Positions 12,901 to 27,900 are shown, counted from the stretch's first letter. The stretch: DNA of 64,000 bases from Aphrophora alni (GCA_963513935.1 OY740776.1:11872724-11936723), one strand, 5' to 3'. Translations and numbers: made by a program. Notes: generated by a model not told the origin, from the sequence alone.

Positions 12901-15900
12901 TTCTCAAAGTATTTCTTTTATAATTATTCAAAGATATTCGAAGTTTGGTAATGATCGATGCAAAACATTTCAAATTTATAGGGAAAATTTTGTGAGATTT
13001 AAAATGTTCGTTCTCCAATTAATATAACTACCAAAAAAATACTTTTTTTCTCTCCTATCACGTGCAAACTTCAGACTTCTTTGAATATTCACAAAGTATG
13101 TGTGAATATGAGCTGATTTCGATAATTAGTTAGACTTTTATGTCCTAAAAATTGTGGTATAACGTCTCGATTTTGCACACCAATAAAAACTTGTTTCTAA
13201 ATATCAATATACAACAATTATGAAAATCATATTCTCCACATTTTTTGAAGATAATGCTATATTTTTATCCTCGTAAAATGATGGAAATTTTTTAACAATG
13301 GAATTATCATAAGAAAATTTATAAATTTCAACTGACTTAAAATGAAAGGTACACGTTCTCACTTAAACCACAATATCTTTTGACCCTGTAGTGAAACAAA
13401 CGAAAATCTGTTAAAATGATTCAAATATATAAGGAAAAAATTTGTAAGATCTAAAATAGTTTTTCTCCACCCTTTATAAGGTATTTGAATTTTTCAAAAT
13501 TCAAAAAACCACCTTAGCAAAACTTTTTGAATCGAAATAAAACTTTTTCCCACCGATCATGACCAAACTGCTGATATCTTTGAATATTTAGAAAAGAGCT
13601 ACTTTGTGAGAATTTGGGATGATCTCAACAATACTTCCACTTTATATGACCTCAAAGTTGTGGTATTAATCACGATTTTGGACACATAAAAAATACTTTT
13701 TTCCTAACTATCAATATGCAATTAATATGAAAAACTGATTCCCCGCCATTTTTTGAACAAAGTGCTATATTTTCATTCCTGTAAAATGACAACAGATTTT
13801 AGGTTTCAAACATTTCATGAAAAACCATGAATTACAACTCTCCAAAATTAGCGATTTCTTAACAGTACACTTTTTCTCCTAAACCATCAAAAATCTACCG
13901 ATTTCTATATCTTTTAATTCAATAGAGTAATTTTAGTAAAAAAAAATTATAAATGGGAGCGTTTCGGGTAACCGAGTCTGGCTCTAACACTGCTAAAGTT
14001 GCAATATGTGGCTGCAGTACAGCCCAAATCTTGCTCCAGTTGATCATCTTTGAAAGCTGGGTAAAACTGTTTTAAAGTCACTATATAGGCAAAGACCCAT
14101 TCATTCTCTTCTCGGGACCTCTTTGATTAATCCACTAAACTATATCTTACCCCAATACAGTTTTCTAAATCCTTACTTCACTTCACTAATGTTCCTTTAC
14201 CTCCATTAATCATCATATTTGTATCATTACAAATTACAAATACACATTGACTCAATCTAAATATGTAACATAAAAATAAATGGTGCATAAACGTTATGTA
14301 CACTTTCTCATCTACCCATCAAACCAAAACTAAATAAAAACTAACCAAAAATATTAGTTTAGTTATAGTCAATCAAAAAGTGAAAATGAACCATGAACAC
14401 CGTCTTTCAAATATTATTTATGTGTTTAAATTAAGATCTAAACTGCCTTAATTTAAACACGTTATAAAGCACGTGCCATGAAGCACGTCCTCAGCATAAA
14501 TTTCATTTGATTTTTTGAACTTTCATTGATGGTGATATGGTTAGGTTAGGTTGGGTTTGTTTTGTCGGTTATTCCTTAACCGTATTATTTTTTTACTTGC
14601 ATACGGGCTTGGCTTCTACACATTTATATAACATTTTTAAGAAATCTGTATAGATGAAGTATGAGTAATTACAAATTTTTTTATAACAACCCTTTAGACA
14701 GCAGTCAAGTTTCATTTTTTGTTTTTTGTCAATTATTTATTTACTTGCAACTTTTACACTACTCTGTGTCACTATTCTTTACATTTTTTCACTAAAATTT
14801 CAATTTAATCAGTTGATTCTATTTTGAGAAATGATGCATTTCATATAAGCTTAGAATGTTTTGGTTTTTTCACTGATAAGTCATGAGCCGCCATTTTTTC
14901 GATACATGTCGACCATTACATTTTGTTTGTTAGATGTTACACTTCAGCAATATTTGATCAAAATCTTTTCAACCAATTTTATGAAAATTGTGGTTTTTGT
15001 TTTTTTCATATGGCGCATACCCACAAATTTTGAGTTATTAATTTTTTTTTAATGTTTAAACTTTGCAAGATATGAAAATGAAAAATTAATTAAATTAAAA
15101 TTGGCCCAACTTTTAAAAATTTCATTAAACTTCACACAAGACAGCACTTTTTTACTCAGTTGTCCCCATAGCAAATACATCTGCAAAAACACAACACCAA
15201 TTTTTCAAGCAGTCACATAATTTTCTTTATATTACATATAATTGAGTAAGTAGAACTGCAATTAAATCAATACAGACCTTGCATTTCATCGGCTAGAAAA
15301 AAACAATTTGAACAGGAATAAGTTTTAAATAGTTTTCGATTTTACTGTAGTGTGCTGCCCTCTATGTTCTAGGTACACCCACCATTACAATAGAAGCTAG
15401 TAATGTTGACATGGATTCTGTTTCACTTTTATCTGCACATGTTCCATTGTATCAATGTGAGTAGTATTCATCACTTTCCTTTCTGTTCTCTTTCATTTCT
15501 TTCTTTATTCATTTTCTTTTCATTGTTGTCAGCATTGTGGTACATTATCCTTTATCCTTTCATTTTTGATCCATCATTTAATCTCTGTTGTGATGTGAGT
15601 AGTGTCGGTTCGTTTGTATAAAATTGTCTGGTTATTGACCAGTAGCTTGTAAATATTATACATGTTGTGGAAATAGTAGATTTTTAAGGTAGGAAATAAT
15701 AAACTTAAAGCTCAGTTTTATTCAAAATGATTCATTTATTTTAAAATTTATTAAGTTCTCTTTTTATCAACTATTTGTTAAGATAAAAAAGAAGATTTTC
15801 TCATACCTATACTTTGGAATATGGCAGTAGATACCTCAATTCAATGATTAAATAAGCTGGGTTTTTATACACAAGGATACGCAGATGATGTGTTATTGAT

Positions 15901-18900
15901 TTTTCTTCTTGTTGTTTAAAGGCAAAAACATCTCCCTTTCATCATTGCCTTATTGTATAACATCTGCATCCTCACTAATTCAAAAGCAGATATGGAGGTC
16001 TTAAAGAGATCCAATCCTTGCTACTACTTCTTTAGAATATTTGAACTGAGTTCCCTATTGACTTGTATCTTCGAAAAAGGAAAGCAAATAGTGTTCCAAT
16101 TGATCTCAGCTCACTGAGGTGTAATTGGAAATTTAAAAGTGTACACAATAGACAAACTTTATTGTGAATATGGCTCCAGTTCAAACAGTTCAGTATTCTT
16201 AGCTTATTTTAAGAGGGAAGTATTGAAACTGTACCAAGAGGAGTGGATGACAGCAGATACTGGTAGACGGATATATGGGATCCAGACAAAACCTGAATTA
16301 TATTAGGACATATTACAGTTATCTCCACAGCAAGAGACAAAATTGTACAAATTGTCACGGGCCAATACCTGCACAGCTTCAACTTAAGCGACTCTTCAAC
16401 CTACTAATCCTGTGAGACCAAGGAGAATTTGGATTTTATAAATCTGGGATACATTGCCCTTACCCACCAAGAGACTTTCTGAGGATCATTATTGGTATTA
16501 ATGGAGGTTTTATTAAGATACTGACAAACAAAACCTATTTGGTACTCTCAACTGTAGTATACAGTATTACCGACATCGGGCTGTCGCCATCACTTGATAC
16601 TGGAAGCCTATCACAAGAAGTAAGTAATTGCCTTTAGAAAGAAAAAAAATAGAAATGAAATATTTAAACACCTAATTAGAATATGGGAAGACACCTAAAT
16701 TCTTTTACGTGAGGTGTCAATGGGGAAAACCCGCTGCTTAAATACAAATTTTTAAAAACACTCAACCATTCATCTCCAAATGAACGGAGGGATTGATCTA
16801 CCAATACAATTTAACATTTCCTACAAGGACCAGGAAAGCAACTTTTGGGCATTAAATTTAGAGGATCTGCTTGTATTACATTGTACGAAGGGGCTAGGTA
16901 AATAATATCATGAGCATTGGATGAGCGCTCAATGTTGCTGTGAATAGTTTTAAGCTGTATTGTACTTCTGCTAATGAGGCTGATTGACTACTTCTCCTTC
17001 TCTTGTCTCTTCATGTGTAGTGTTAAGTTTTCAAAACTGTCACATTTTTTTAGTGAAGTGATTTTACTCACTGCATGAGACCTGTCTAATAACTGATTAT
17101 TTCGTATGTTATCTATCAAAGTTATATAGGGCTTTATTTCAATGTACGTATTTATATACATAATGTACATTTTTAATGGTACTATTTTTACGTTATTCAC
17201 TGAAAATTGTGAATATTCGATAAAATATCCAGACCTAAATATTTAGTTAATCAGTAAACAAGAACTGTGATAACCAGATGATCTGTGTCTTATGTGTCAT
17301 ATGCTATAAGACATGAGAGATAAAGGTAGAAGAATTAAGAAAAGAAGGGGGAAAATGGGACTAAAAATAAACTACATTAAAACCAAAGCAATGAGGGTAA
17401 ATTTTTTAAGCCAAAAAAAAATTATCAATGGAAACAGGTGGGATTGATAGAACTAATCAAAAAAAGAAGAACTACGGCTGGATTGGCATACACTTAGGAA
17501 ACGTGATAACAGTATTGGTCGGTAAGGTCTGGAGTAGAACTTTCAAGGAAGGTGAAGACCTGGTAGACATGAAATTGAGGAAGAAGGTAAGATCTGAAGT
17601 GTTCTGAACCACTTGGCAAGAATACAACTTTAGTAGCCCTATTTCCTACAAGTAATTAAAGGAAATAAGGCAAGTAAGTAAGTGAAATATTTTGTAATTT
17701 ATTTAGTTTTAATCTTTTAACCTTAATAATACTACGAGGATTGAGGAAAAGGAAGGGATGAGTGTAATAGAAGGGGGCAAAAGTTTAAAGTATTGTTAAT
17801 TTAAATGGCCTCCTTTATTGTTTGAAATGTTTGTTAATAATCTAGGAACTACTAGACGTAGACTGTTAATTAATAAAAGCAATCAAAACTTGTAGAGAAG
17901 CAGTTATTTGCATCTGTTACACCAGTGTTATTGCTCTTAATTAAAAGAGAGATATTAGTTGACTCTCTGAGGTTTATACTTGCATTAATGAAAATTGAAA
18001 TGTTACATTGTCAGGTTATTTACATATTGGATTACTGTAGACACTGTCAAGGTGTGAGATCATGAAATCGGAGTCTCTAAAATGGGTTTTGATGGATTGT
18101 TCATATTTATATTATGAAATTTATACTATCAATTTGGCACTTGGAATAATGTATCATTCACCAGAATGTATTCAATCGCTCATTATTTTTTAATGTTGAG
18201 AAATAATCAGAATTATAAATATCCAAAATTATTTTTAATAAAACAAATACAGTAGGTAACATAGTCAAAATCATAAAATGTATTCAAGATAATTTATTTG
18301 AGAAATTCTGAGTCCAGAAAAGTGTGTTTTTGATTTTCTAATGATGTCTGTGTGCTGTATTTCTGTTGTTTGTTGTATGTTTTCTACAGCCTAAAAGTGT
18401 GTACTGATTTGAATCAAATTTTGTATGTGGGTGTATTATTTTCTCTCTTTTTTTAACCCAAAATTTAGGGATAGTTGCTATAAGGAAACACGAACAAAAA
18501 TTATTTTCTAAAAATCGGCTGTAAAGATTTTGATCGAAATTTACCCAAGTGTAGCCTCTAAGGACTCAAATAAAGCATTGTGGTTAACATCTCTCAAAAA
18601 AATCCCGCTTCATGAGTTATCACCAAAAAATCCTAATATAAAAATGCGTAATTTCTCAAAATCGGATCTGCAGATTTCGTTCAAATTTTAATGCAGTGTA
18701 AAGTTTAATGACACCTATTTGTAAAATCGTAAGTAAACAAATCACCATTTATGAACAATTTGCAAAAAATCTAAACGTATCATTGCCATAAAAGGTAAAT
18801 AATAATCGAATACAATTTAAATATGCTGAGGACGTATTTTATAGCATAAGCGCTGCGAGTTATACAGTGCTAGTTTAAAATATATACCGGTACATGGTTT

Positions 18901-21900
18901 TCTAAAAATGTTCATTTTCACTTTTTGATTGACAAGAACCGAACTGATTTTTCGTGATTGTTAGTTTTGATTTTGAGGATGGGTGATTGAGAAAGTTTAT
19001 GCAATGTTTTTTACACCATTGGGTAAATATATATATTTAAGGTAAGGAGTAATAAATGTTTAAATAAATTTCTGTAATGTTATTGGTACCTAATTAAGCT
19101 AATCTAATTATAACCATATCAAAAATCTGAGATAAAAATTTATTGACTGTTTTAAACTCCCAAAAATATGTAATTTTTCAGGATATAAAAATACATAAAA
19201 TATGTATGGCACTTATATTTGTTTATTTGTTGTTAGGTAATATACATGTCAATTGTTAACTGTTTTAAAGATAAATAAGTACTTAACTAATTAGAAGTTA
19301 CAAATGTTAAGGAAGCATATATTATAACATAACTAAAACAAACATCTGACGTATAAAACATATTCTCTGTTTTAAGCAAATTTTTAAAATGTATTGTTTC
19401 AAAAGTAACAAAATGTGTGGCACTTATATTTGTTTATTCGTTGCTAGGCAATTTACATGCCAATTGTTGACTGCTTTCAAAGACAAATAACTACAATGAA
19501 AATCTGAGATGTAAAAACTATTTTCTGTTTTTATTGAAATACTGGGTGTTTCAAATTGAATAGCGGGGATTTAACGCTTTATAACTTTTATTACATTAAA
19601 CGTACCGCTATAAATGACACATCAAATGAAAAAGCAATTCAGAGAGTTTTACAGAAAAGCCTACAAGTGTTCAATGTGAGCACCATTCATCACACGACAC
19701 ACGTCAAGACGATATGCGAGTTCTTCCCAAACCCAAACTTTGATTAGTGTTTCTTGAGTAATTGTTGTAACAGCTGCTTCAATCCTATTTCTTAATTCGG
19801 GAAGGTCAGTTGGTAGTGGAGGCACATACACACGATCCTTTATAAACCCCCAAAGGTAGAAATCGCAAGGCGTCAGATCGGGTGACCATGAAGGCCATGC
19901 AAAACAAACTCTGTATTGGGCCCTTTGCGGCCAATCCAGCGGTCGGATACAGTAACGTTCAACCAATCGCGTACTTCGTTGTGCCAGTGAGGCAGCGCAC
20001 CATCTTGCTGGAAAATGAAGTTCTCTTGTTCATCATCTTTCAACTGAGGGAAGAGCCATAACTGTAGAGTATCAAGATAAGAAGTACCAGTTACAGTTGC
20101 TTCGCCAAAAAAGAAAATTGCTTGCACATGCGCACTGGTGCCAACAAACAGCAACTGTTTGAGTTGCTGTTTCATTTGATGTATCATTTATAGCTGTAAT
20201 TGTAGTTTAATAAAAATTATAAGGCGTTAAAAACCCCGCTATTAATTTTGAAACACCCGGTACACCACCACAGAGTAGTAACATCATGTTATCTTGTTTT
20301 TTGGCCTCTAAGATGTTTAATATCTCCACATTGATTACTTGATTTCCGAGTCGTAATCCGTAAACCCATAAATGACAGTGTTCAAGTAGTCAAGGTCACT
20401 TTGTTATGAAGTTCAGCACGTTTTTGAAATTTTCAGGTACCACCTTTGCCTTTTAACCTAGCCACCTTCGCTCCGCTGTCAGCAGGTTTGGCACTCTGCA
20501 GGAGTAAATCCTTGTTCAAAGTAGAATATACCGGACCAATGTCTATCCCCATCTCACCTACAAGTTCTCTGATAGTGACAAGATGGTCCAGGTTTATCTA
20601 AATCCGCACTTGGTCAAAGACTTTGTCATTATAGATTTTTGAAAGTCTTCCGAATACTAATTTGCTCTTCCAGCAACGTTAGACCACCTTTAATTTTGTG
20701 AAAATATTTGTTAATTTGTTTGATATGCAGATAATTTCACCGAAAATCCTGCTAAACCTTCTGAATAGTTTCTACTTGTATATTTGCCAACCTAGCGCAA
20801 AATTTGATACAATATTGTTGCTCAAGTTATTCCTTCATTTTGTGGAAAATTAAAATACATTTGTGGCCCAGCCAAGGAGCCCACCAAACCAAAATCATAA
20901 TAATTATAAATTAGGATGTAAAGGAATTCTAAATAATAAAATATGAATTGGCACTTGCGATTTTGATGAGCAGTGCAATATGACGTAGAAGAAGGGGGAG
21001 AGACGAGGAGTGGAAGGCTTGAACTAACGAGCCGACCGAGGGTCTGTTCCGAGAGCCGCGAGAAGAAAGACCGCTATGGGACGAGGTCAGGTCAGTCCAT
21101 TTTTGGCCACGTGCTAGTTAAATTAAACGGTATGCTTTTCGGCCACTATTAAGGCTTTATCTTGCCGTTATGTCTTTTTAATAAATCATAATCATTTTTG
21201 TAATCTTTTAATTCGGCACTAAAATAAAATATAACATTAAATTTCACTTGCGTTGTGTGCGTTCATTAGCGTCCTAACCCGACTCCTTGGCCCATCCTGA
21301 CAAGATTCGGCTAAAGTGTACGCGGTCTCCAGCCAGCCGGAGCTTCCAGCTGGTCAAAAGAAGTGGAGACGGTCACACATTGGTTGCCTCCTAACAATTT
21401 ACAATCTATAGAGGCATGATATAGAGGAATGATATATAGGCAAAAATTCAGACTTGCTCATAAAGGTAAATTCCTCCTTCTTACCAGAGGTCACTTCGTA
21501 TGTTTAATTTTTACTTTCTGAACAAACCGCCCCCCCCCCCCCAACTTGTTTAGATTTTCCTTGCTACTAGCCACTCCTTCATCTCTATAACAAAAATGTA
21601 GCTGTGTAAGTGTTGTGTATATCCCTATGTGTACAAACCTAGAGTTATAACAAAATCTGAATTAAATTTTGTTTTCCACTAATTTTCCATTTTAACAGTG
21701 ATAATTTGTATGTATTTTTCACAATGTTGTGAATATGTATATATTGTTTTTTTTAGCATAACACGAACAAATTGTGTATATACTAACTAATACAGGATGT
21801 TTCAAGAGCATAATGAACTTCCACATCACGTGTTAAACCTAGAGCATGAAACGAGTGAAAAATGCCAACATAATAGGATTGTGTTGAAAATTAAATCAAA

Positions 21901-24900
21901 GAAGCCAAGCCTAAATAAAGCCAGGCCTGAGCAATGAAAATAACTAAAGGCTAAATACAAATGTGAACAGAAAAACACACAATTCATAGAACCACAAACT
22001 ACTGATTGGTGTTTAGGCTTCATTTTTTCATCACTCTCGCTGGTGATATAAGTAAACAAATTTCACCATATTTAACATATATAAGAATGAAATTTTTAAT
22101 TTCTAATTCAGTTTTTATTTATGGAAGTCATAACAGTCTTATTTATAAACTGATTTGATTGATAGGATTGTCTGATAGGTTTACATATGACGCTGCAATT
22201 ATTTTTCATTTAAAATAAGTTTTTCTTCCCGGTTTGTTATTTTTAACTCTTTCTACTTGACTGTGTGATTTTGAGACTAAATATATTTGGCTATTTTTGA
22301 TTTATCTCTTATGCCTAATAGTGTGTTTTTTGTGTTCATTAATTCTTATATTTAGCGATCATTTTGTACTGCCCTTTATATTCATATTTAATAATCTACT
22401 AAGCTATATTTGAGTTTTTCAATTTTTTCATATACTAAGTTTATCACTTGATAATAGGAATTGATTTATACTCTCGAAACATCTTCTATTAGTTTTTATA
22501 TACAATGATGTTGGGAAATACTGTAACAAGACAAATATTTATTATATTTCAGTTAGTTCATTAAAAATTAAAATTGTTTACTCTGTTGCCATGGTTTCAA
22601 TCTCTGTAAATTAGTAACAATTTATATATAACATAATTATAGTAACAATTTTAAAACAGTAAAAGATAGAAAAAAGATCAAATACAAAAAATGTTCGTTT
22701 TGAAGAGAACTTTTATTTGATATAAAATTTTTTATAAGTTGCTATTTAAGAAATTTGAGTTTTAGGCTTTTTTGTGTTCATCAAATTTGAGGATTTTTTA
22801 AATTTATAAAATCCAGTGAAAATGCCCCTACCACACGTATCCAATAAATAGCTCAATAATAAGCTTGGAAAAAAAATCGGGTGCTGTTCCATATTGTAGG
22901 TAGGGTAACATGATACTTTATTTTAAAGTCCTATTTCAAAACGTTTTGGTACACCCTGTACATACAGTTAAAGATAATTAACTTTTGTTTGCGCCAAAAT
23001 GTTCAGTGTAATTACTCCTTTAAATTGATGTATCACACAACCCTATTTAATTGAAATACTCTTATCAAAGAAAATTAAGAAGCACAATATCATGTAATCA
23101 GTGACATAAATGCCTCAAACCTATAATAATGAAAAATGTTAGAAATAAATTACTTGATAGACAAATAAATCAGAAAATTTAATTTGATAGAAAATCATAT
23201 AAATTTCCAGATTGAACAACATAATAATATGAATAATTCCGTATTAATTAAACATTTATAAAAACAAAATATTAGAAAGAAATAGGTGTCACATAAAACT
23301 ATTAAACAATGAAAACCTCTTGTAGGATGAATATAATAATGGTCATTATAAATCTAAAACCAATATTTAAATTATTACACACCTATTCAGAGTCCTCCAC
23401 TAGAAGCGGATCTAACAAACCCAGAAAATACTATAATTCTAAATCCGTATAAAACGAGGTATGGCAGAATTGTTAAACCACCTGACAAATTTAATATTAT
23501 CATAATGGAAACATGTTTTAAAGAAATTATAAGTATAGCTAATAATTTATAATGTAAGAAAGGAGGGGATACTTTTATTTATAAATTATGTTATATTTTA
23601 TTTTTAGTTTTTGTTATAAATTGTTATGATTATGTTTTTGATTTTAATTGAAAACGAAAGATATGTAATGCATTTGTTTAAATAGACCCATGTAGACATA
23701 GGCCGATAAAAAAGTTATTTATTATTATTTTTATAATAGTTTGTCATTAATAGTGCTGAAAGTGTTCGATTTATTATGAGCATGATGATGACTTGATTAT
23801 TGTTGACAGCTGTAACAACGCCTAAAGAATGCAGCAGTCCATCTCTCTCACCGTTGAACGCACATTCCTTTTCTAGATCTTTGGACAACAGCACACTTTC
23901 AAGGTGAGATTAATTTTTTTGTTTGTATGTGATTCTACATTGACGTGTGTGTGGATGATTGTAAATTTGTCTTACATTCTTGAGTTCAATTTGTATGTGT
24001 TAGGAATATGTTGGATGTAAGATAATAATGTGTTAGACTAGTTATTAAGCAAGAAAGAGATTTATAGTTTAAGAATGTTAGTAGGCTAGGTCTAGTTATG
24101 TGAATTGTCAGCACAAAGTGAAAAATTCCGAGCACTTTTACCAGTCTACTTTATATTTGTAGAAATGTCACAGTTTTGCTCCCAGTTTTTCTCCCTCCGG
24201 AAGAAGGAAAGGTTTTAAATAATCAGTAAAAACAAAATAGGTGCTTTTTGTGGTTGATCACCCGAGTGAGGGAGGTTTCTCTCATGCAGAGATCATGAAT
24301 GGATTTAGTATACAAAGAGTGTGTGGTGACATGTGTTTTAATCTGCTCATGTGTGTAAGTCATGGTTCTGCCAACAAGCTTGGTTGTTCTTGTTTCAGTC
24401 CTGTTTCCACATGCTTCGTCTGTGAGGCATCTGTTCATTTAACTTACATAATTATACTCCCTAAATCCTATAGCTAAATTTAATGATCCAAATATATTAA
24501 TTCCACAATGTATAATGTCTGAAAATTCTGGTGTGTGTTTGAGGCAATGTAAGTGTTTCTTCAATACATTAGATGTACATTGAAGGGTACCAAGTGGATA
24601 AAACTTCTCGAGAAATACAGATTCGAAGGAGACGATCTATTATGAGCATAGAAAATGTTCTAATTGTGGCTGTCAATGTGCTACGGAGGAAGAGACTCAC
24701 ACTTTGAATCCAAATAAGGATGAGTTTTTTAACGTTAGGGACAACATTCAGCAAAGATGTTACCAATAAGTTAGATGTAAAATTATTGTTAGAATAGTGA
24801 TTAAGCTGTAGAGAAATTTATTTTATAAAGTATAATGTGTTGCCTTGGACTGTTTAATATATAATATAGTTAATTAATAAGAACAACCAAGACAATATGT

Positions 24901-27900
24901 TAAATGACAAACTGAACTTTTCTTCCAACCGTATATATGATATAATAACCAAAATTAAAATTAAATAAACACTGCAAACATGTCTACATTTCATTTCAAC
25001 TAAACTTAATTATCAGTATCATACTGATAACTACTGTATACATCCAGTACCATACCTGCAGCTGGACAAGTAAGACCTTATAATGTGGCCACAAATAATT
25101 TTATTATTTATGTACGACGAGTCATACTCTGATTTTATATGTGTTAGTGTTGTGTTGTGTTACGTGTTTATGTGTTAGTGCGGGCCTGACGAAGCCAACA
25201 GTGTTCGGCGAAACAGCGCTGTAGCCATAACTATTATACGGACTGAGGACAACCTCTAAGGTAATTAACTATATTAGAAATTTATTGTTTAAGAATATAA
25301 GTAGGCGAGAAAGTTTAGTTATATGAATAAGCAGGACAAAGTGAAAAATTGTACGAATTCTAGTTACGCTTACTAGTCTACATTATATTTGTAAAAATGA
25401 CACAGTTGTGGGATAGGAGAAGAAAAAGTTTTAAATAGTCAGGAAGAACAAACAAGCCACTTTTTCTGTATGATTAACCAAATGTGGGAAATATTGTGAG
25501 TGGATTTTGGTGCAACAACGAAAAGGCAGACACACTGAGATTTCCAAAACACTGATTGAAATCTCAGGTGAGAAGAATATAAGGACGGATTTTTAATATT
25601 TTTATTTACTATTTTGACGGTGTAGGGTAAGGTTGTTAATGTTTTGGGGAAAACCTCATACATTTGTTTAGGGATAAAGCTGGCCTAAAGATATTTGGAA
25701 TATCTCATCTGTGGCATTGAGTATCTTGTTCTGTGTAAAATTAGAGATAAAAGATGTTGTAGTAAAGTAATTGTGTTTAGGTGAGTATGTAATTGTGTGT
25801 TATTGTGAAGAAAATTACTAGGTCTACCAAGTATAAACCATTTGGCATTGTCAAGAAAAATAAATAAAAATATATAAAAAACTTCTTTTTTTTTAAATAA
25901 GACGACAAACGTGTTAGTTCTTTTGGTAGCTGTATTCTTTGACCTATGATCTCTGGTGGGTGCTATGGAATTATAATTAAGACTCTAACATATGTAATTA
26001 AGGTATACATCTTCCATAATATTTATGTTTTTATATTTGATTTTATCAGTTAAAGTGTTAATATTATTATTTTTGTTTATGTGAAATTTATGTTTTTGTT
26101 CTTTCTTATATAAACGTGGTATGGGTAAAGTTATGTGATAGGTTACCAAATAATGTTGCATTTATACCCGATTTTGAGAAAATCGAAAAGTTGTTTTTTC
26201 TAACGACAGCTACCCCCGAATGTTTTACTCAGGGATATGGACAAAAAAAGACGACACTATAAATTTGATTAATATTGGTCCATTCGTTTGGCTTCTAGAG
26301 CACTGCAGATACGACAGACAGACATCGTTCCAAAAAACACTTATTTGGACACAGGGGACCTCAAAACTCATATATTCACAAAAACTTTGACTTTGATTTA
26401 TTTTGCTCCATCACTTTGTATATGTGATAATGTAAAAATTACACAGAAATTACTAACAGCCTAAATTCATTTTCATTCTTGTAATGCTTCAGATCATAGC
26501 TATAATAATGTCAAGGATAAAACTAGTTTCCAAGGTTTTTTATAACAATTTACAATCGTACATCATTGTTGATAGTAACAATTTGTTTAATCTATGTTTT
26601 TAATTTGAATTAATTAAAATAATTTGGGTGATACCTACATCATGCTAATCCAAATTAACTTTAAAAATGCCTACTATATTTTCAAGTGCAACTGGTTTCA
26701 GTGTAGTTTTGTACACTTATTTTTTTTTAATACACCAAATATATTTGGAAAAAGAAAAATATGTGTTATTACTGTGTTCAGGATAAGGTTGAAAATAAAG
26801 TAAAGTCCTTGTTCATGACATATGACACCCTCAGGGGGTAACTTAAGTGAGTACAGGCTTGGCAATCCCCGAGGGGACATACTTGATCTACATTTTTTTC
26901 ATGTATTCTTTTTATTTAAAAAAAAAAAATATTGTTATAGTTGTTAACAAATTTATTTGTGTGTAGATAATCATAATTATATAATATTATAAATAGAATT
27001 ATTTAATTAAAATGCATTAACAATAAACCGTACATATAAAACAATGCAATAGAAATTAAAAATTGAGTAGATAGTTCTCTTTAATCTTTCCCATCAGGTT
27101 TCTTTTCCAACCCTGACGCTATTTGAGTATTAAAGGGCTAAGAGTCTTTAATTTATGTTCTTTTCTTCCTTTTTTATAAAGCAATGGTGACCGAGACGTT
27201 TTTCACCTTTAAGCAACAAAGGGAGAAACACATTTGACCATTTACTTATTTTATATTGTTTGAAAAGTGTAACAAATAAAAATATAAATTTTCAGTATGC
27301 TACATGCCACAAATTACATCTTCTATAATATTGCAAATATTTATCTTGTTTTTAGACATTTAGAAAAAAATGTGATAAGAATTATAAGAAAAAGAAAAAT
27401 TATGATAGCTTCTTTAAGCTATCATACCTTAGCTTCTAACTTAACTTAACTTAGCTTGTAAACAACAACAAAAACAAACTCACCAAATGTAAACAACAAC
27501 AATAACAAACCAACGACTGTAAACAACAACAAATACAAAAGAAATAATTTTAAACAACAACAAAAACAAACCGACAAAATGTAAACAACAACAAAAACAA
27601 AAGGAGTAACTGTAAAGAACAACAAAATCAAACCGTCAAAATATAAACAGCAACAATAACTAACTGACAAAATGTAAATAACAACAAAAACAAACCGACA
27701 AATGTAAACAACAACAATAACAAACCGACAAAATGTAATCAACTACAATAAAAAACTGACAAAATGTAAACAACAACAAAAACAAACCAAAATTCTGTAA
27801 ACAATAACAAAAACATACCGACCAACTGTAAACAACAACACAGTATCAGGAGAATATAATGTTAAAGGTGGTAGATGTCAACTGCGATTCCGTTTTTAAT

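Larger units (their letters stand above)
9338..15372 (+). other. Intron between exon C and the 84-bp exon
   Basis: A 6.0-kb intron. 9715-10100 is a family 1 module; 10226-10235 is a short poly-C. 10810-11060 is a GC-richer stretch I cannot identify. 11100-12030 shows nothing but AT-rich sequence. 12030-13930 is a duplicated AT-rich module with a palindromic element (12362-12515). 14272-15250 is another family 1 copy. Confidence 0.7.
15457..23809 (+). other. Intron between exons D and E
   Basis: An 8.4-kb intron. It contains LINE remnants (16040-16560 and 17300-17660), a repeat fragment (16640-16980), a reversed family 1 copy (18420-19030), a mariner deletion derivative (19542-20260), a second mariner fragment (20430-20640) and a GC-rich segment (20940-21380). 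A poly-C run lies at 21529-21542. 21600-23800 shows nothing beyond AT-rich sequence and the phrase TGGTACACCCTGTA at 22949-22962, a typical transposon terminus. Confidence 0.75.
24000..25450. repeat. Direct duplication of a ~250-bp segment
   Basis: Copy 1 (about 24000-24240) and copy 2 (about 24755-24822 continued at 25276-25450) share TTAGA.T...GTGATTAAG, TTTAAGAAT.T.AGTAGGC, ACAAAGTGAAAAATT, CTAGTCTAC.TTATATTTGTA and TTTTAAATA.TCAG. They are diverged but collinear. Copy 2 is split by the 453-bp insertion at 24823-25275, which gives the insertion a defined empty-site counterpart. Confidence 0.65.

Noticed and set aside
24640..24766. Short plus-strand frame with CSNCGCQC that could be a zinc knuckle
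   Set aside because: Spacing of the cysteines fits no zinc-finger family I know, the frame is short and lies within a repeated segment.
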